Positions 1-6,264 of a DNA stretch of 31,342 nt are shown here, piece by piece. The position numbers and the translations under genes were made by a program. The stretch covers positions 1 through 31,342 of IMG/VR virus record IMGVR_UViG_3300047358_000026; one strand, given 5' to 3'. The number at the start of each line of letters is the position of its first letter. The stretch's first letter is position 1. A model generated the notes under the pieces. It had not been told where the DNA came from. It saw nothing but the letters and a program-made list of their open reading frames with translations, and made no database searches. Source of the stretch: a virus.

Positions 1-1
1 A

Positions 2-184
2 GTGAAGGCTGGCGGTGTGAGCGCGTTGGCTCGGGCCATGCACACATATCCACAGCAGATTCAACATTGGCGGCGTAGTGGGGTACCATCTATACACGTG
101 GTTAAATTGTGCCAAGTGTCTGATGGCGAAGTGCAACCTTACGATTTGCGACCGGACATCTTTTTAGAAGGCTGGACGGTTTAA
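2..184 (+). CDS. YdaS/Cro-like HTH regulator, 5' truncated by window edge
   Basis: About 60 residues are visible. The stretch KAGGVSALARAM followed by QQIQHWRRSG and PSIHVVKLCQ is the helix-turn-helix pattern of the YdaS/Cro-like family of small phage DNA-binding proteins, in which residues near Q-IQHW contact operator DNA. Family members usually have a few residues before the KAGG motif (typically an acidic/hydrophobic helix), and the first in-frame GTG at position 2 has no room for a ribosome binding site, so the true start is probably upstream of the window. The end is a TAA at 182-184, followed by a terminator-like hairpin. Role inferred: repressor or early regulator; the DNA target is unknown. 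Confidence 0.7.
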   Translation: MKAGGVSALARAMHTYPQQIQHWRRSGVPSIHVVKLCQVSDGEVQPYDLRPDIFLEGWTV

Positions 185-190
185 GTTTGT

Positions 191-239
191 GGTCGGCCCT
201 CTTCCTCTCCTCCTCCCCTGTTGTGAGAGGGTCGGCCCT
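191..239. repeat. 10-bp direct repeat pair
   Basis: The decamer GGTCGGCCCT occurs at 191-200 and again at 230-239, 39 bases apart, flanking a pyrimidine-rich segment just after the regulator gene. The second copy forms one side of the terminator-like hairpin. It could be an operator pair or a by-product of a duplicated terminator. Confidence 0.5.
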
Positions 240-247
240 TTTTTTTT
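225..247 (+). terminator. Probable rho-independent terminator after the HTH gene
   Basis: A short hairpin with stem AGGG/CCCT around a TCGG tetraloop (227-238) is extended by weaker A-T and G-T pairs and is followed immediately by nine T residues (239-247). It sits about 40 bases after the stop of the regulator gene. The stem is short but the stable tetraloop and the T run make termination on the + strand plausible. Confidence 0.55.
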
Positions 248-528
248 GCTCCACTTCGGTGGCAGAGGCGCGAAAGCGTGCGGGTGGTTGACCCGTTGAG
301 CACAACGACCAAAGACAATTTGCTAGAAGCTGCGCGTCGTAGTGGGAACGCGGAACTGAACACTCGTTAATGGTGGCAAACCCTCTCCCCTATTTTTATA
401 TAGGCAGAGAGGTGGGGCAACGTATGGGCAGCGTGGAAGTGTCGAGTGAAAATACAGTCTAGCAATACAAACAGAGATTAGTAGGGGCCACCTAACCCCA
501 CTAAATGTCACGACGTGGGAGAGAGAAA
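248..528. other. Non-coding leader region with imperfect hairpins
   Basis: I found no convincing gene here. A GTG-started ORF at about 285-370 and leftward ORFs lack ribosome binding sites and recognisable content. Two structures are visible: an imperfect hairpin with arms CCTCTC (382-387) and GAGAGG (407-412) around an AT-rich TATTTTTATATA segment, and a hairpin at 479-503. The TATATA at 397-402 could be a weak -10 element, but its -35 partner at 374-379 is poor. It is the natural place for the promoter and control sites of the 529-3552 operon; none can be named firmly. Confidence 0.4.
479..503 (+). promoter_or_regulatory. Hairpin upstream of the first operon gene
   Basis: Arms TAGT-A-GGGG (479-487) and CCCC-ACTA (496-503) pair over eight base pairs with a single bulged A and an eight-base loop. 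It ends 14 bases before the ribosome binding site at 517-525, so it could be an operator, a translational control element or an mRNA-stabilising structure. Confidence 0.35.
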
Positions 529-846
529 ATGGATCGAATGGATCGCATCTTAGAAAGGTTGAGTGAACGTATAAATGAGTGGGAGGGGGCAAGTCGGGAA
601 GCGATTGAGGCAGAGACTAGTTTTAAGTCTTACGAGGCCGCCACTCAGAAGGCATTCATGGACGGCGGGGCAAGTGCTGCTAAGGCGCAGACAGAAACAA
701 GATCAACCGGAGAGTGGGCAAGCCACTACCGAGCAGTCGCGCAAGCCAGCTTAACCGCTGAGAAGTTGAAGAAGCAGATCATGCTCGGTCAGTTAATGTT
801 CGACGCAGAACGCACGAAGCAAGCCAACCAGCGGAGGATCGTCTGA
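529..846 (+). CDS. Hypothetical coiled-coil phage protein
   Basis: A 105-residue, charged, almost entirely helical protein. Its start MDRMDRILERLSERINEW has a heptad-like spacing of hydrophobic residues, and a second long helix covers the C-terminal half (EKLKKQIMLGQLMFDAER). I do not recognise a family. The ATG at 529 is chosen over the upstream in-frame ATG at 505 because GGGAGAGAG at 517-525 gives a good ribosome binding site at correct spacing for 529 only. It overlaps the next gene by one base (TGATG), so it heads the operon with the PP-loop protein and NinG. This suggests a role in phage DNA metabolism, but that is context only. Confidence 0.75.
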   Translation: MDRMDRILERLSERINEWEGASREAIEAETSFKSYEAATQKAFMDGGASAAKAQTETRSTGEWASHYRAVAQASLTAEKLKKQIMLGQLMFDAERTKQANQRRIV

Positions 847-1655
847 TGCTGACAGTGATTAGTTTAGGGGCGGGGGTGCAATCATCAGTCATGGCATTGA
901 TGGCGGCAAAGGGACAAATCACACCAATGCCTGACTGCGCGATTTTTGCTGACACGCAAGCGGAGCCAGACCACATCTACGAATGGCTAGATTGGTTGGA
1001 GACGCAGTTGCCATTCCCTATTTACAGGGTTACCGCTGGCAATCTTCGAGACGACCTGATCGCCAGTTCTGAAACCGGGGCTAGGGTGCCCAACCCTCCG
1101 CTGTTCGTGCAGTCGGCAAAAAGCGACGGTATGTTGTTTCGGCAATGCACATCTGATTACAAGATTCAGCCGATCTTTAAGAAGCTACGCGAATTGATTG
1201 GACTGAAGCCACGCCAAAGAGCGCCCAAAGAAGTCGCTGTCGAGCAGTGGATCGGCATTAGCCAAGATGAAATCCAACGCATGAAGATGGCTCCGCACAA
1301 ATGGATTGAGAACCGATGGCCTTTGCTTGAGAAGCGAATGAGCAGGCTGCATTGTTTGGAGTGGATGCGCGATAACGGATACAACGAACTGCCGCGAAAG
1401 AGCGCCTGCACCTTTTGTCCTTATCACGACAACGCGACGTGGCGCGACATGAAAGCAAACGATAAAAAGTCATGGACTGAAGCAGTAGTTGTAGACCATT
1501 TGATCCGAGACGGCATCAACAAAACAAGCGAGGGCAACAAGCTCTACTTGCATCGCAGCCGAGTGCCGCTGGACGAAGCTGATCTAAGCGATCCGGCAGA
1601 GGATCAAGAAACCTTTAGCTTCATGGATGAGTGTGAAGGGATGTGCGGAGTCTGA
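846..1655 (+). CDS. PAPS reductase-like PP-loop (adenine nucleotide alpha-hydrolase) protein
   Basis: A 269-residue cytoplasmic protein of the phosphoadenosine-phosphosulfate reductase/PP-loop ATPase superfamily. The N-terminal beta strand and loop, VISLGAGVQSSV at residues 4-15, is the modified PP-loop seen in phage members (GAGVQSS replacing the classic SGGKDS). Cysteines that could act in sulfur or metal chemistry lie at C101 (RQCTSDYK) and in a C188-x-x-C191 pair (ACTFCPYH). Family members activate substrates by adenylation or reduce sulfonucleotides; the phage members have no settled substrate and may modify nucleic acid or nucleotides. It is translationally coupled on both sides (TGATG at 844-848 and at 1653-1657). 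Confidence 0.85.
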   Translation: MLTVISLGAGVQSSVMALMAAKGQITPMPDCAIFADTQAEPDHIYEWLDWLETQLPFPIYRVTAGNLRDDLIASSETGARVPNPPLFVQSAKSDGMLFRQCTSDYKIQPIFKKLRELIGLKPRQRAPKEVAVEQWIGISQDEIQRMKMAPHKWIENRWPLLEKRMSRLHCLEWMRDNGYNELPRKSACTFCPYHDNATWRDMKANDKKSWTEAVVVDHLIRDGINKTSEGNKLYLHRSRVPLDEADLSDPAEDQETFSFMDECEGMCGV

Positions 1656-2077
1656 TGGCGAAGAAACAAACCAGTGCAACACTCCGCGCCAAGGCATTGA
1701 AGACCCTGCAAAAACTTGCAAGAATCAGTGCAGCCGATGACTCAGGGTTCGCGGCTTGCGTGTCGTGTGGCAAGATCCAACACTATAAAGAGCTAGACGG
1801 CGGCCACTTTATCCCCAAGGGTTCGTCATCGAGGTGGGCGCTGGAGGAACAGAATGTGCATCCTCAGTGCCGGGGCTGTAACGGGTTCGGCATGAAGCAC
1901 GGGAGCGCAGAGGCGCAATACACGATCTGGATGATTGATTGGTATGGCAAAGACGCAGTCGAGCACATGCTGGCAACGAAGAAAGACTCGGTAAAGTTTT
2001 ATGTTTCGGACTACCGCGAGATGATTTCAGACTGGGAAGAACAGATTAAAGCGCATGAGCGCAGGGTGTGCGGGTGA
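1655..2077 (+). CDS. ninG: NinG-like recombination protein
   Basis: A 140-residue protein matching the lambda NinG (Rap) family, which cuts Holliday and other branched DNA during phage recombination. The visible zinc-binding pattern is CVSC (C35, C38), GGHFIP (H51), NVHPQC (H69, C72) and RGCN (C75, N76), the expected HNH-like treble-clef arrangement; a charged C-terminal helix follows. The ATG at 1655 overlaps the upstream stop as TGATG and has GGAG at 1647-1650; the upstream GTG at 1643 is less likely. It sits next to the PP-loop protein and would act together with the Rad52-family annealing protein encoded at the right end of the window. Confidence 0.88.
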   Translation: MAKKQTSATLRAKALKTLQKLARISAADDSGFAACVSCGKIQHYKELDGGHFIPKGSSSRWALEEQNVHPQCRGCNGFGMKHGSAEAQYTIWMIDWYGKDAVEHMLATKKDSVKFYVSDYREMISDWEEQIKAHERRVCG

Positions 2078-2250
2078 GGTCGCCAAGGTCTGTGGCTGCT
2101 GACATGGTCAAGGCAATGGACGCTGCGATGAAAGAGGTGTGGGATGCGGAGCCGAAGCGAGAGAGAGACGACGGATTAAAACGGCAGGTTTTTGCACACG
2201 TCTCCAACAACTACGCGAGGCGTGGGGGATTACTCGATGGCCAAAAATAA
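2074..2250 (+). CDS. Small hypothetical protein
   Basis: A 58-residue basic protein containing a helix AADMVKAMDAAMKEVWDAE and a basic segment ending near YARRGGLLDGQK. The GTG at 2074 overlaps the NinG stop as GTGA and has AGGG at 2063-2066, so it is preferred to the GTG at 2068; an ATG at 2104 is the fallback start. I recognise no family. Its tight packing between ninG and the phosphoesterase gene, whose start lies within its last 14 bases, supports it as a real coupled gene. Confidence 0.6.
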   Translation: MRSPRSVAADMVKAMDAAMKEVWDAEPKRERDDGLKRQVFAHVSNNYARRGGLLDGQK

Positions 2251-3223
2251 GCTCCCGCAAGATAATGAAGTGTTTGCGACTGAGTTCTCGTCAATCGGCG
2301 CTCAGGGCATGGCGAGCCGGTACGAAGTAGGTATCAGGAACGTATTCCATCGACGGCGCAGGGCAGAAGAGGCGCTTGGTCGAAGCATCTCAGTCCCCGC
2401 TCATCTTTCGAGAGACAAAACACCACGACCGTCAGTGCGTCAAACGTTGAAGGTCGAGAAGGATATGACGATCCTTGTTGGATCGGACGCGCACTATGAA
2501 ATCAACACAGTCACCACCGCACACTTAGCCTTCGTTGAGTTGGCAAAACAGCTACAGCCTGACGTTATCGTCTTGAATGGCGATCTGTTGGACGGCGCAA
2601 GCATCAGCCGACACGCTCCGCTGGGGTGGGAGGAGAGGCCGACAGTGCAGGATGAGTTGAACGCTGTTCATCAACGGCTCGAAGAAATTGAAAAGGCTTC
2701 GCCCAGCTCCAAACGCTACTGGGTAATGGGCAACCACGACTCTCGTTTTGACATGAAGCTGGCCGACGCTTTGCCCATGTACAAAGGGGTGCCGGGGTTC
2801 ACGCTGCGCGAGCAATTCCCGGCGTGGAGATTCTCCATCAGTCTATGGATTGAGGGTGCGGAGCGGCCAATCATGATACGTCACAAGCCAATCGGCGCGG
2901 GCATCACCGGCGGACACAGAACCACGCTGATGAGCGGTGTCCACACGGTATCCGGGCATACGCATCACCAGGAAGCTAAGCCCTTTACCGACCTCACTGG
3001 GACTAGGCTTGGTATTCAATTGGGTACGATGGCCGAACCTAATCAAAACACGTTTTTGTACACAGAAGATGGCCCAAAGAATTGGAACAGCGGTTTTGCG
3101 GTGCTGTCGATCAAAAACAACTATTTATTGCAGCCTGAATTTGTAAGGATTCATGGCTATCATGCTGCCGGCGAATACGAGTGGCGTGGGGAAATCCACA
3201 AGGTGTCTGCGAATGATGCGTGA
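2237..3223 (+). CDS. HTH domain fused to calcineurin-like metallophosphoesterase
   Basis: A 328-residue protein. Residues about 10-45 form a basic helix-turn-helix-like segment (EFSSIGAQGMASRYEV then RNVFHRRRRAEE). Residues 78-end form a calcineurin-like phosphoesterase with the two-metal motifs in order: GSDAH (D84, H86), NGDLLD (D116), MGNHD (N166, H167), RHKP (H216) and SGHTHH (H241, H243). Such enzymes hydrolyse phosphomono- or diesters, and phage members with an N-terminal DNA-binding domain may act on nucleic acid. ATG 2237 with GGGGGA at 2224-2229 is preferred over ATG 2192, which would overlap the previous gene by 59 bases. Confidence 0.88.
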   Translation: MAKNKLPQDNEVFATEFSSIGAQGMASRYEVGIRNVFHRRRRAEEALGRSISVPAHLSRDKTPRPSVRQTLKVEKDMTILVGSDAHYEINTVTTAHLAFVELAKQLQPDVIVLNGDLLDGASISRHAPLGWEERPTVQDELNAVHQRLEEIEKASPSSKRYWVMGNHDSRFDMKLADALPMYKGVPGFTLREQFPAWRFSISLWIEGAERPIMIRHKPIGAGITGGHRTTLMSGVHTVSGHTHHQEAKPFTDLTGTRLGIQLGTMAEPNQNTFLYTEDGPKNWNSGFAVLSIKNNYLLQPEFVRIHGYHAAGEYEWRGEIHKVSANDA

Positions 3224-3401
3224 AATACCAGCCGTTGATTTTATCATGGCTAATCAGCTCAATTTCTTGTCGGGTAGGGTGGTCAGCCTGTTGACCGAGT
3301 ACGCCAGAACGAAAGACATCAAGCTGTTGGAGCAAGCGTGCGGGGATTTGGCAACGCTAACAGCAAGGGAAAGATTTATCGAGGAGAGGTTTGATGCCTA
3401 A
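3213..3401 (+). CDS. Small hypothetical protein
   Basis: A 62-residue protein beginning MMREIPAVDF and ending ARERFIEERFDA, mostly helical and charged, with no signal peptide or clear membrane segment. Its start lies inside the end of the phosphoesterase gene (11-base overlap) and AAGGTG at 3200-3205 is a suitable ribosome binding site; the adjacent ATG at 3216 is an equal alternative. I do not recognise a family. It overlaps the following small gene by eight bases and therefore belongs to the same transcript. Confidence 0.65.
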   Translation: MMREIPAVDFIMANQLNFLSGRVVSLLTEYARTKDIKLLEQACGDLATLTARERFIEERFDA

Positions 3402-3552
3402 CGTCACAATCGAGAATCTGAGCGATAATTGCCAAGTGACTGTCATAATTACTGAGCTGGTGGACATCGACGATCCCAACCCACCGGCAGAGAAGCCGGA
3501 GGATCAGGACAAAGAGAACGTGTGGCTGGTTAGCAAGCAGGGCGAAGGTTGA
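3394..3552 (+). CDS. Very small acidic hypothetical protein
   Basis: A 52-residue ORF: it starts MPNVTIENLSDNCQVTVI, has an acidic, proline-rich middle (DIDDPNPPAEKPEDQDKE) and ends KQGEG. GAGGAGAGG at 3381-3389 is an excellent ribosome binding site and the start overlaps the upstream gene by eight bases, both signs of a genuine coupled gene. Function unknown. Its last 23 bases overlap, on the opposite strand, the end of the lipoprotein gene, so this is the last gene of the rightward operon, which converges on the leftward one. Confidence 0.6.
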   Translation: MPNVTIENLSDNCQVTVIITELVDIDDPNPPAEKPEDQDKENVWLVSKQGEG

Positions 3553-3688
3553 GATAGTCCCCGTGGACACCATCGCAGACCGATTGGATGTAGATGGCTT
3601 CTTCGTGCAGCGCGTCCTGATAATCCTGCTCGGACACGCAAGAGATCAGAACAACCAGTAGCAGGGCGAGGGGGTATCGTAGTTTCAC
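3530..3688 (-). CDS. Small phage lipoprotein
   Basis: A 52-residue ORF with a classic lipoprotein signal: basic KLRYP, hydrophobic LALLLVVLI, then lipobox-like LISC with C16. The mature part carries two further cysteines and an aromatic C-terminus (SVCDGVHGDY, LNLRPAC). GTG start at 3688, overlapping the upstream stop as TAGTG, with GAGGAG placed eight bases before it. It is predicted to be exported and lipid-anchored. It resembles small cysteine-containing proteins found in many phages; whether it is an Rz1-like or superinfection-exclusion protein cannot be decided, and it lies far from the lysis cassette. Confidence 0.72.
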   Translation of the reverse strand: MKLRYPLALLLVVLISCVSEQDYQDALHEEAIYIQSVCDGVHGDYLNLRPAC

Positions 3689-3972
3689 TAGATCCACTCC
3701 TCATCCATTTCTACCAGCGACCAATGGCTCCGCGCCTGATATTTAGCCTTAAATATGCACTCGTCTAACATCTGAGCCATCGCCGCAAAATACTCCACAA
3801 AAACCGGCTGGTCGGGGGTGTAGTCAATTTCATTGGCCGCGCTAGCAAGTGACCAATCCGACGCGGCTCGCAAAAACCTGATAGCGGTTGGCATCTTTTC
3901 CGCTGATAGGATGACTTCGTCGCCTTTGGTTTCGCCTTCGATGCACACTAATTTGTATCCAGAATTAATCAT
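3688..3972 (-). CDS. Hypothetical acidic phage protein
   Basis: A 94-residue acidic protein (MINSGYKLVCIEGETKGD then LSAEKMPTAIRFLRAASD, ending EMDEEWI) with an N-terminal beta-rich part and two helical stretches. I recognise no family. The start is well defined: CGGGAG followed by a run of A residues before the ATG on the - strand. It is the middle gene of the leftward three-gene unit, separated from the upstream gene by 20 bases holding part of a GC-rich hairpin, and it overlaps the lipoprotein start by one base. Confidence 0.75.
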   Translation of the reverse strand: MINSGYKLVCIEGETKGDEVILSAEKMPTAIRFLRAASDWSLASAANEIDYTPDQPVFVEYFAAMAQMLDECIFKAKYQARSHWSLVEMDEEWI

Positions 3973-3984
3973 TTTTTTCTCCCG

Positions 3985-4000
3985 TGGGCCGCTTACGCGG
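3985..4000 (-). other. GC-rich hairpin spanning a stop codon
   Basis: GGCCGC (3985-3990) and GCGGCC (3995-4000) form a perfect six-base-pair stem with a four-base loop that contains part of the stop codon of the 73-aa gene. There is no adjacent T run on either strand, so it is more likely to affect RNA stability or translation of the next gene than to terminate. Confidence 0.4.
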
Positions 4001-4214
4001 CCTCTCCTATCGTGTATCCGTTGTGGCCTACTCGGCGGTACATGCCGCTGTAGTCGCCGTTGCCGTGAATTACGATGGCGTCAGCTCCGGTTTCTGTCTC
4101 TCGTATCCATGCAAGACGCCACTCGACTTCCCAGCCAGCAACGCTGCCGTACAACGCCATTGTGCCCAATACGAATCCCTTTGGGCCGGGCTGTAGTTTG
4201 ATGTCGTTGGTCAT
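3993..4214 (-). CDS. Small hypothetical protein, first gene of leftward operon
   Basis: A 73-residue protein, MTNDIKLQPGPKGFVLGT to a C-terminus HNGYTIGEAA, with alternating hydrophobic strands and glycine turns (DAIVIHGNGDYSGMY), suggesting a small beta-sheet fold. No family recognised. The start is firm: AGGAGATCGAC directly precedes the ATG on the - strand. A strong sigma70-type promoter lies 25 bases further upstream, so this gene is probably expressed early by host RNA polymerase. Confidence 0.75.
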   Translation of the reverse strand: MTNDIKLQPGPKGFVLGTMALYGSVAGWEVEWRLAWIRETETGADAIVIHGNGDYSGMYRRVGHNGYTIGEAA

Positions 4215-4238
4215 GTCGATCTCCTGTTGTGTGAAGCC

Positions 4239-4267
4239 ATATTAAAAAGAAAGTTTTCAAGTGTCAA
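4239..4267 (-). promoter_or_regulatory. Near-consensus sigma70 promoter for the leftward operon
   Basis: Read on the - strand: TTGACA (4267-4262), a 17-base AT-rich spacer, then TAATAT (4244-4239). The -35 is a perfect match, the -10 matches four of six and the spacing is ideal. Transcription would begin near 4232 and enter the 73-aa gene at 4214. It is the strongest promoter seen in the window. Confidence 0.8.
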
Positions 4268-4286
4268 GCGATATAACAAAAAAAAG

Positions 4287-4316
4287 TTAAATTAATTTCG
4301 CAGGGTGTTGTAGAAT
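4287..4316 (+). promoter_or_regulatory. Possible rightward promoter for the packaging genes
   Basis: TAGAAT at 4311-4316 is a good -10 match; the best -35 candidate, TTAAAT at 4287-4292 with an 18-base spacer, is weak. An AT-rich tract with an A run (4277-4285) lies just upstream and could act as an UP element. The position, between the divergent leftward operon and the first packaging gene, supports a promoter here, but the boxes are only moderate. Confidence 0.35.
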
Positions 4317-4357
4317 AGAGCTTGCAATCCGTTAATCATTCGTGGTATTTGGCGCGC

Positions 4358-4537
4358 ATGACAAAGACAAAAGACCTCAGAGGCAGTCTGACGAAAACTG
4401 ACCAGCAACGACATTTTCCTGAGCTATTCGGTGGTAAGGGCTCGCGTCCAAGAATCGCCGGAAGGCTGAACAACAACTCACCTGCCTATCAAGATGGGTG
4501 GGAGCGCATCTTTGGGGGGAAGCATGGCGAAGACTAG
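4358..4537 (+). CDS. Small hypothetical protein upstream of the terminase genes
   Basis: A 59-residue basic protein starting MTKTKDLRGSLTKTDQ and ending RIFGGKHGED, rich in Arg, Lys, Asn and Gly. ATG 4358 is used; a TTG at 4322 would add 12 residues and neither start has a strong ribosome binding site, which fits a first gene read from a short leader. It overlaps the next gene by 14 bases. Small basic proteins in this place in podoviruses have no agreed function; a DNA-binding or packaging accessory role is possible only by context. Confidence 0.6.
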   Translation: MTKTKDLRGSLTKTDQQRHFPELFGGKGSRPRIAGRLNNNSPAYQDGWERIFGGKHGED

Positions 4538-4814
4538 AGCGCAACTGAACAGAGCACTGCGTCAAGACGAGATGCGTAAGAAGATTGAGGCTAGTGGGTA
4601 CGAAGCGCATGTCCATGATTGTATTAGGAATTTGCTTGATCCGAAGCAGGAATTTAGCGCCGTTGAAGTACAGCGCATGAACTCCGCAGCTACATTGTCA
4701 CTGAAGATGATGGCCAAGTTCATTCCTGACCTGAAATCAACTGAGGTTACGGGAGAGGGTGGTGGCGACTTGGTAATTGCAGTGCAGAGAAAGCGATTCG
4801 ATGGCGACGATTGA
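4524..4814 (+). CDS. Probable terminase small subunit
   Basis: A 96-residue helical protein. The N-terminal part is basic (MAKTRAQLNRALRQDEMRKK), the middle is helical (FSAVEVQRMNSAATLSLKMM) and the C-terminus reads KFIPDLKSTEVTGEGGG and then a basic strand. This pattern of recruiting helices ending in a 'pDlKs-E-tGe' tail is common in small terminase/packaging proteins. It lies directly before, and overlaps by 14 bases, the large terminase gene, as terS does in most tailed phages. ATG 4524 with GGGGGGA at 4514-4520 is a strong start; the ATG at 4494 is rejected. The assignment rests mostly on position. Confidence 0.65.
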   Translation: MAKTRAQLNRALRQDEMRKKIEASGYEAHVHDCIRNLLDPKQEFSAVEVQRMNSAATLSLKMMAKFIPDLKSTEVTGEGGGDLVIAVQRKRFDGDD

Positions 4815-6264
4815 GTACGTAATGAAGCCGCAGGGGAGAGTGCTGGAGGAGTTTGCCGATTGTCGGTCACGCAACTCATTCATCATGGGGCCGTTGGGTT
4901 CTGGCAAGACAGTCCAAGTCATCCTCAAGTTTCTCGAGTTGATGTGCGAGCAGGCACCGGTGACGCAGAAGGCACACCCAAACCACGGGGTGAGGTTAAG
5001 CAGGATCATTGCTGCGCGGAACACCTATAGCGAGTTGTTCTCGACCACCATCAAGGATTGGTTGGAGGTGCATGGAGACTTGGGTGAGTTCAAGCAAGGC
5101 AACAAGGAACCGCCCACCCACAAGATTGAGTTCAAGTTGGAGGATGGAACGACGGTACGAAGTGAAGTCATCTTCATTGCGTTCGACAGACCTGATCACG
5201 TCAAGAAAGCACGAGGCATTCAGACAACTTGGGCATGGCTGAACGAAGCCAAGGAACACAGCAAGAGCGTGGTGGACATGCTCGACCTGCGATGTGGCCG
5301 GTATCCCTCAATGAAAGAGGGTGTGAGACCTACACATTACGGGATGATCGGTGACAGCAACGCACCAGACGAAGACCACTGGTATTACAAGCTGGCGGAA
5401 GAAGACCGGCCAGAGGGTTGGATGTTTCACCGGCAACCGGGTGGGGTGTATCGAGAGGGTGACGGCTGGTATCTGAACGAGAGCGCAGAGAACCTGCACA
5501 ACTTGCCTGAAGACTACTACGGTCGAGGCTTGCAGGGTAAGACAGATGATTGGATCAAGGTTAACTTGGCGAACGAGTACGGCTTTGTCTCAAGCGGCAA
5601 GCCAGTACATCCGCTGTACACTGACTCCATACACTGCACAGGCGATCAATATGAACCGAACAGCGATACACCCGTTGTGCTCGGCTTTGACTTCGGGCGG
5701 ACACCAGCGTGTGCCTTTGTGCAGCGTGATGCGCTTGGTCGGTGGGTGTGCTTCGATGAGTTCTGCATGACTGACAGCGGGGCGGTGGACTTCGCACCAA
5801 CACTGAAGCGGTACATCGACGCCAACTATCCCAAGTTCAAGTTCCGTGGGTGGGGTGATCCGTCTGGTGACAACAAGAACCAAGCCAATGCTGATACACC
5901 GTTCAAGATCATGCGTGCTGCTGGGATACCCTGCACTCCCACTCTCACGAATGACCCCGCGTTGCGTAGAGCGGCGCTCGAATTGCCGATGAAAGAGTTG
6001 TGCATGGATGGCAAGCCTAGGTTCCTGATCAGTCCCAAGGCAAAGATGATACGCAAGGGCTTGCAGGGCGGCTTCTCTTACCGTCGCATCCAAGTGTCGG
6101 GCGACAAATACACTGATGAGCCGGACAAGAACGAGTACAGCCACCCGGTAGAGGCGTTGGAGTACGCACTGCAAGGCGAGGGTGAGGGCCGTCAGGCGAT
6201 AAGCACACAGCACATTCATCGAGCACCACGAACAGCGAAGGTTCAGTTCAATGTCTTCGGGTAA
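4801..6264 (+). CDS. terL: Terminase large subunit (ATPase-nuclease)
   Basis: A 487-residue packaging motor. The N-terminal ATPase has a Walker A loop GPLGSGKT (residues 30-37) and a Walker B-like strand TTWAWLNEA (142-150) ending in the catalytic acid. The C-terminal RNase H-like nuclease shows GFDFGRT (D297), GDPSGD (D353) and HPVEALEYAL (E451) as the acid triad region. It pumps DNA into proheads through the portal and cuts the concatemer. Start ATG 4801 overlaps the small subunit; its ribosome binding site (GAGA at 4787) is weak, consistent with translational coupling. Length suits the T7-like to P22-like range. Confidence 0.95.
   Translation: MATIEYVMKPQGRVLEEFADCRSRNSFIMGPLGSGKTVQVILKFLELMCEQAPVTQKAHPNHGVRLSRIIAARNTYSELFSTTIKDWLEVHGDLGEFKQGNKEPPTHKIEFKLEDGTTVRSEVIFIAFDRPDHVKKARGIQTTWAWLNEAKEHSKSVVDMLDLRCGRYPSMKEGVRPTHYGMIGDSNAPDEDHWYYKLAEEDRPEGWMFHRQPGGVYREGDGWYLNESAENLHNLPEDYYGRGLQGKTDDWIKVNLANEYGFVSSGKPVHPLYTDSIHCTGDQYEPNSDTPVVLGFDFGRTPACAFVQRDALGRWVCFDEFCMTDSGAVDFAPTLKRYIDANYPKFKFRGWGDPSGDNKNQANADTPFKIMRAAGIPCTPTLTNDPALRRAALELPMKELCMDGKPRFLISPKAKMIRKGLQGGFSYRRIQVSGDKYTDEPDKNEYSHPVEALEYALQGEGEGRQAISTQHIHRAPRTAKVQFNVFG

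Noticed and set aside
285-370. Short GTG-started rightward ORF in the leader
   Set aside because: About 28 residues, no ribosome binding site and no overlap with neighbours; support is too weak.
323-592. Leftward 89-residue ORF across the leader region
   Set aside because: Overlaps the good start region of the 529 gene, has no ribosome binding site and an implausible composition (Pro, Cys, Arg, Tyr).
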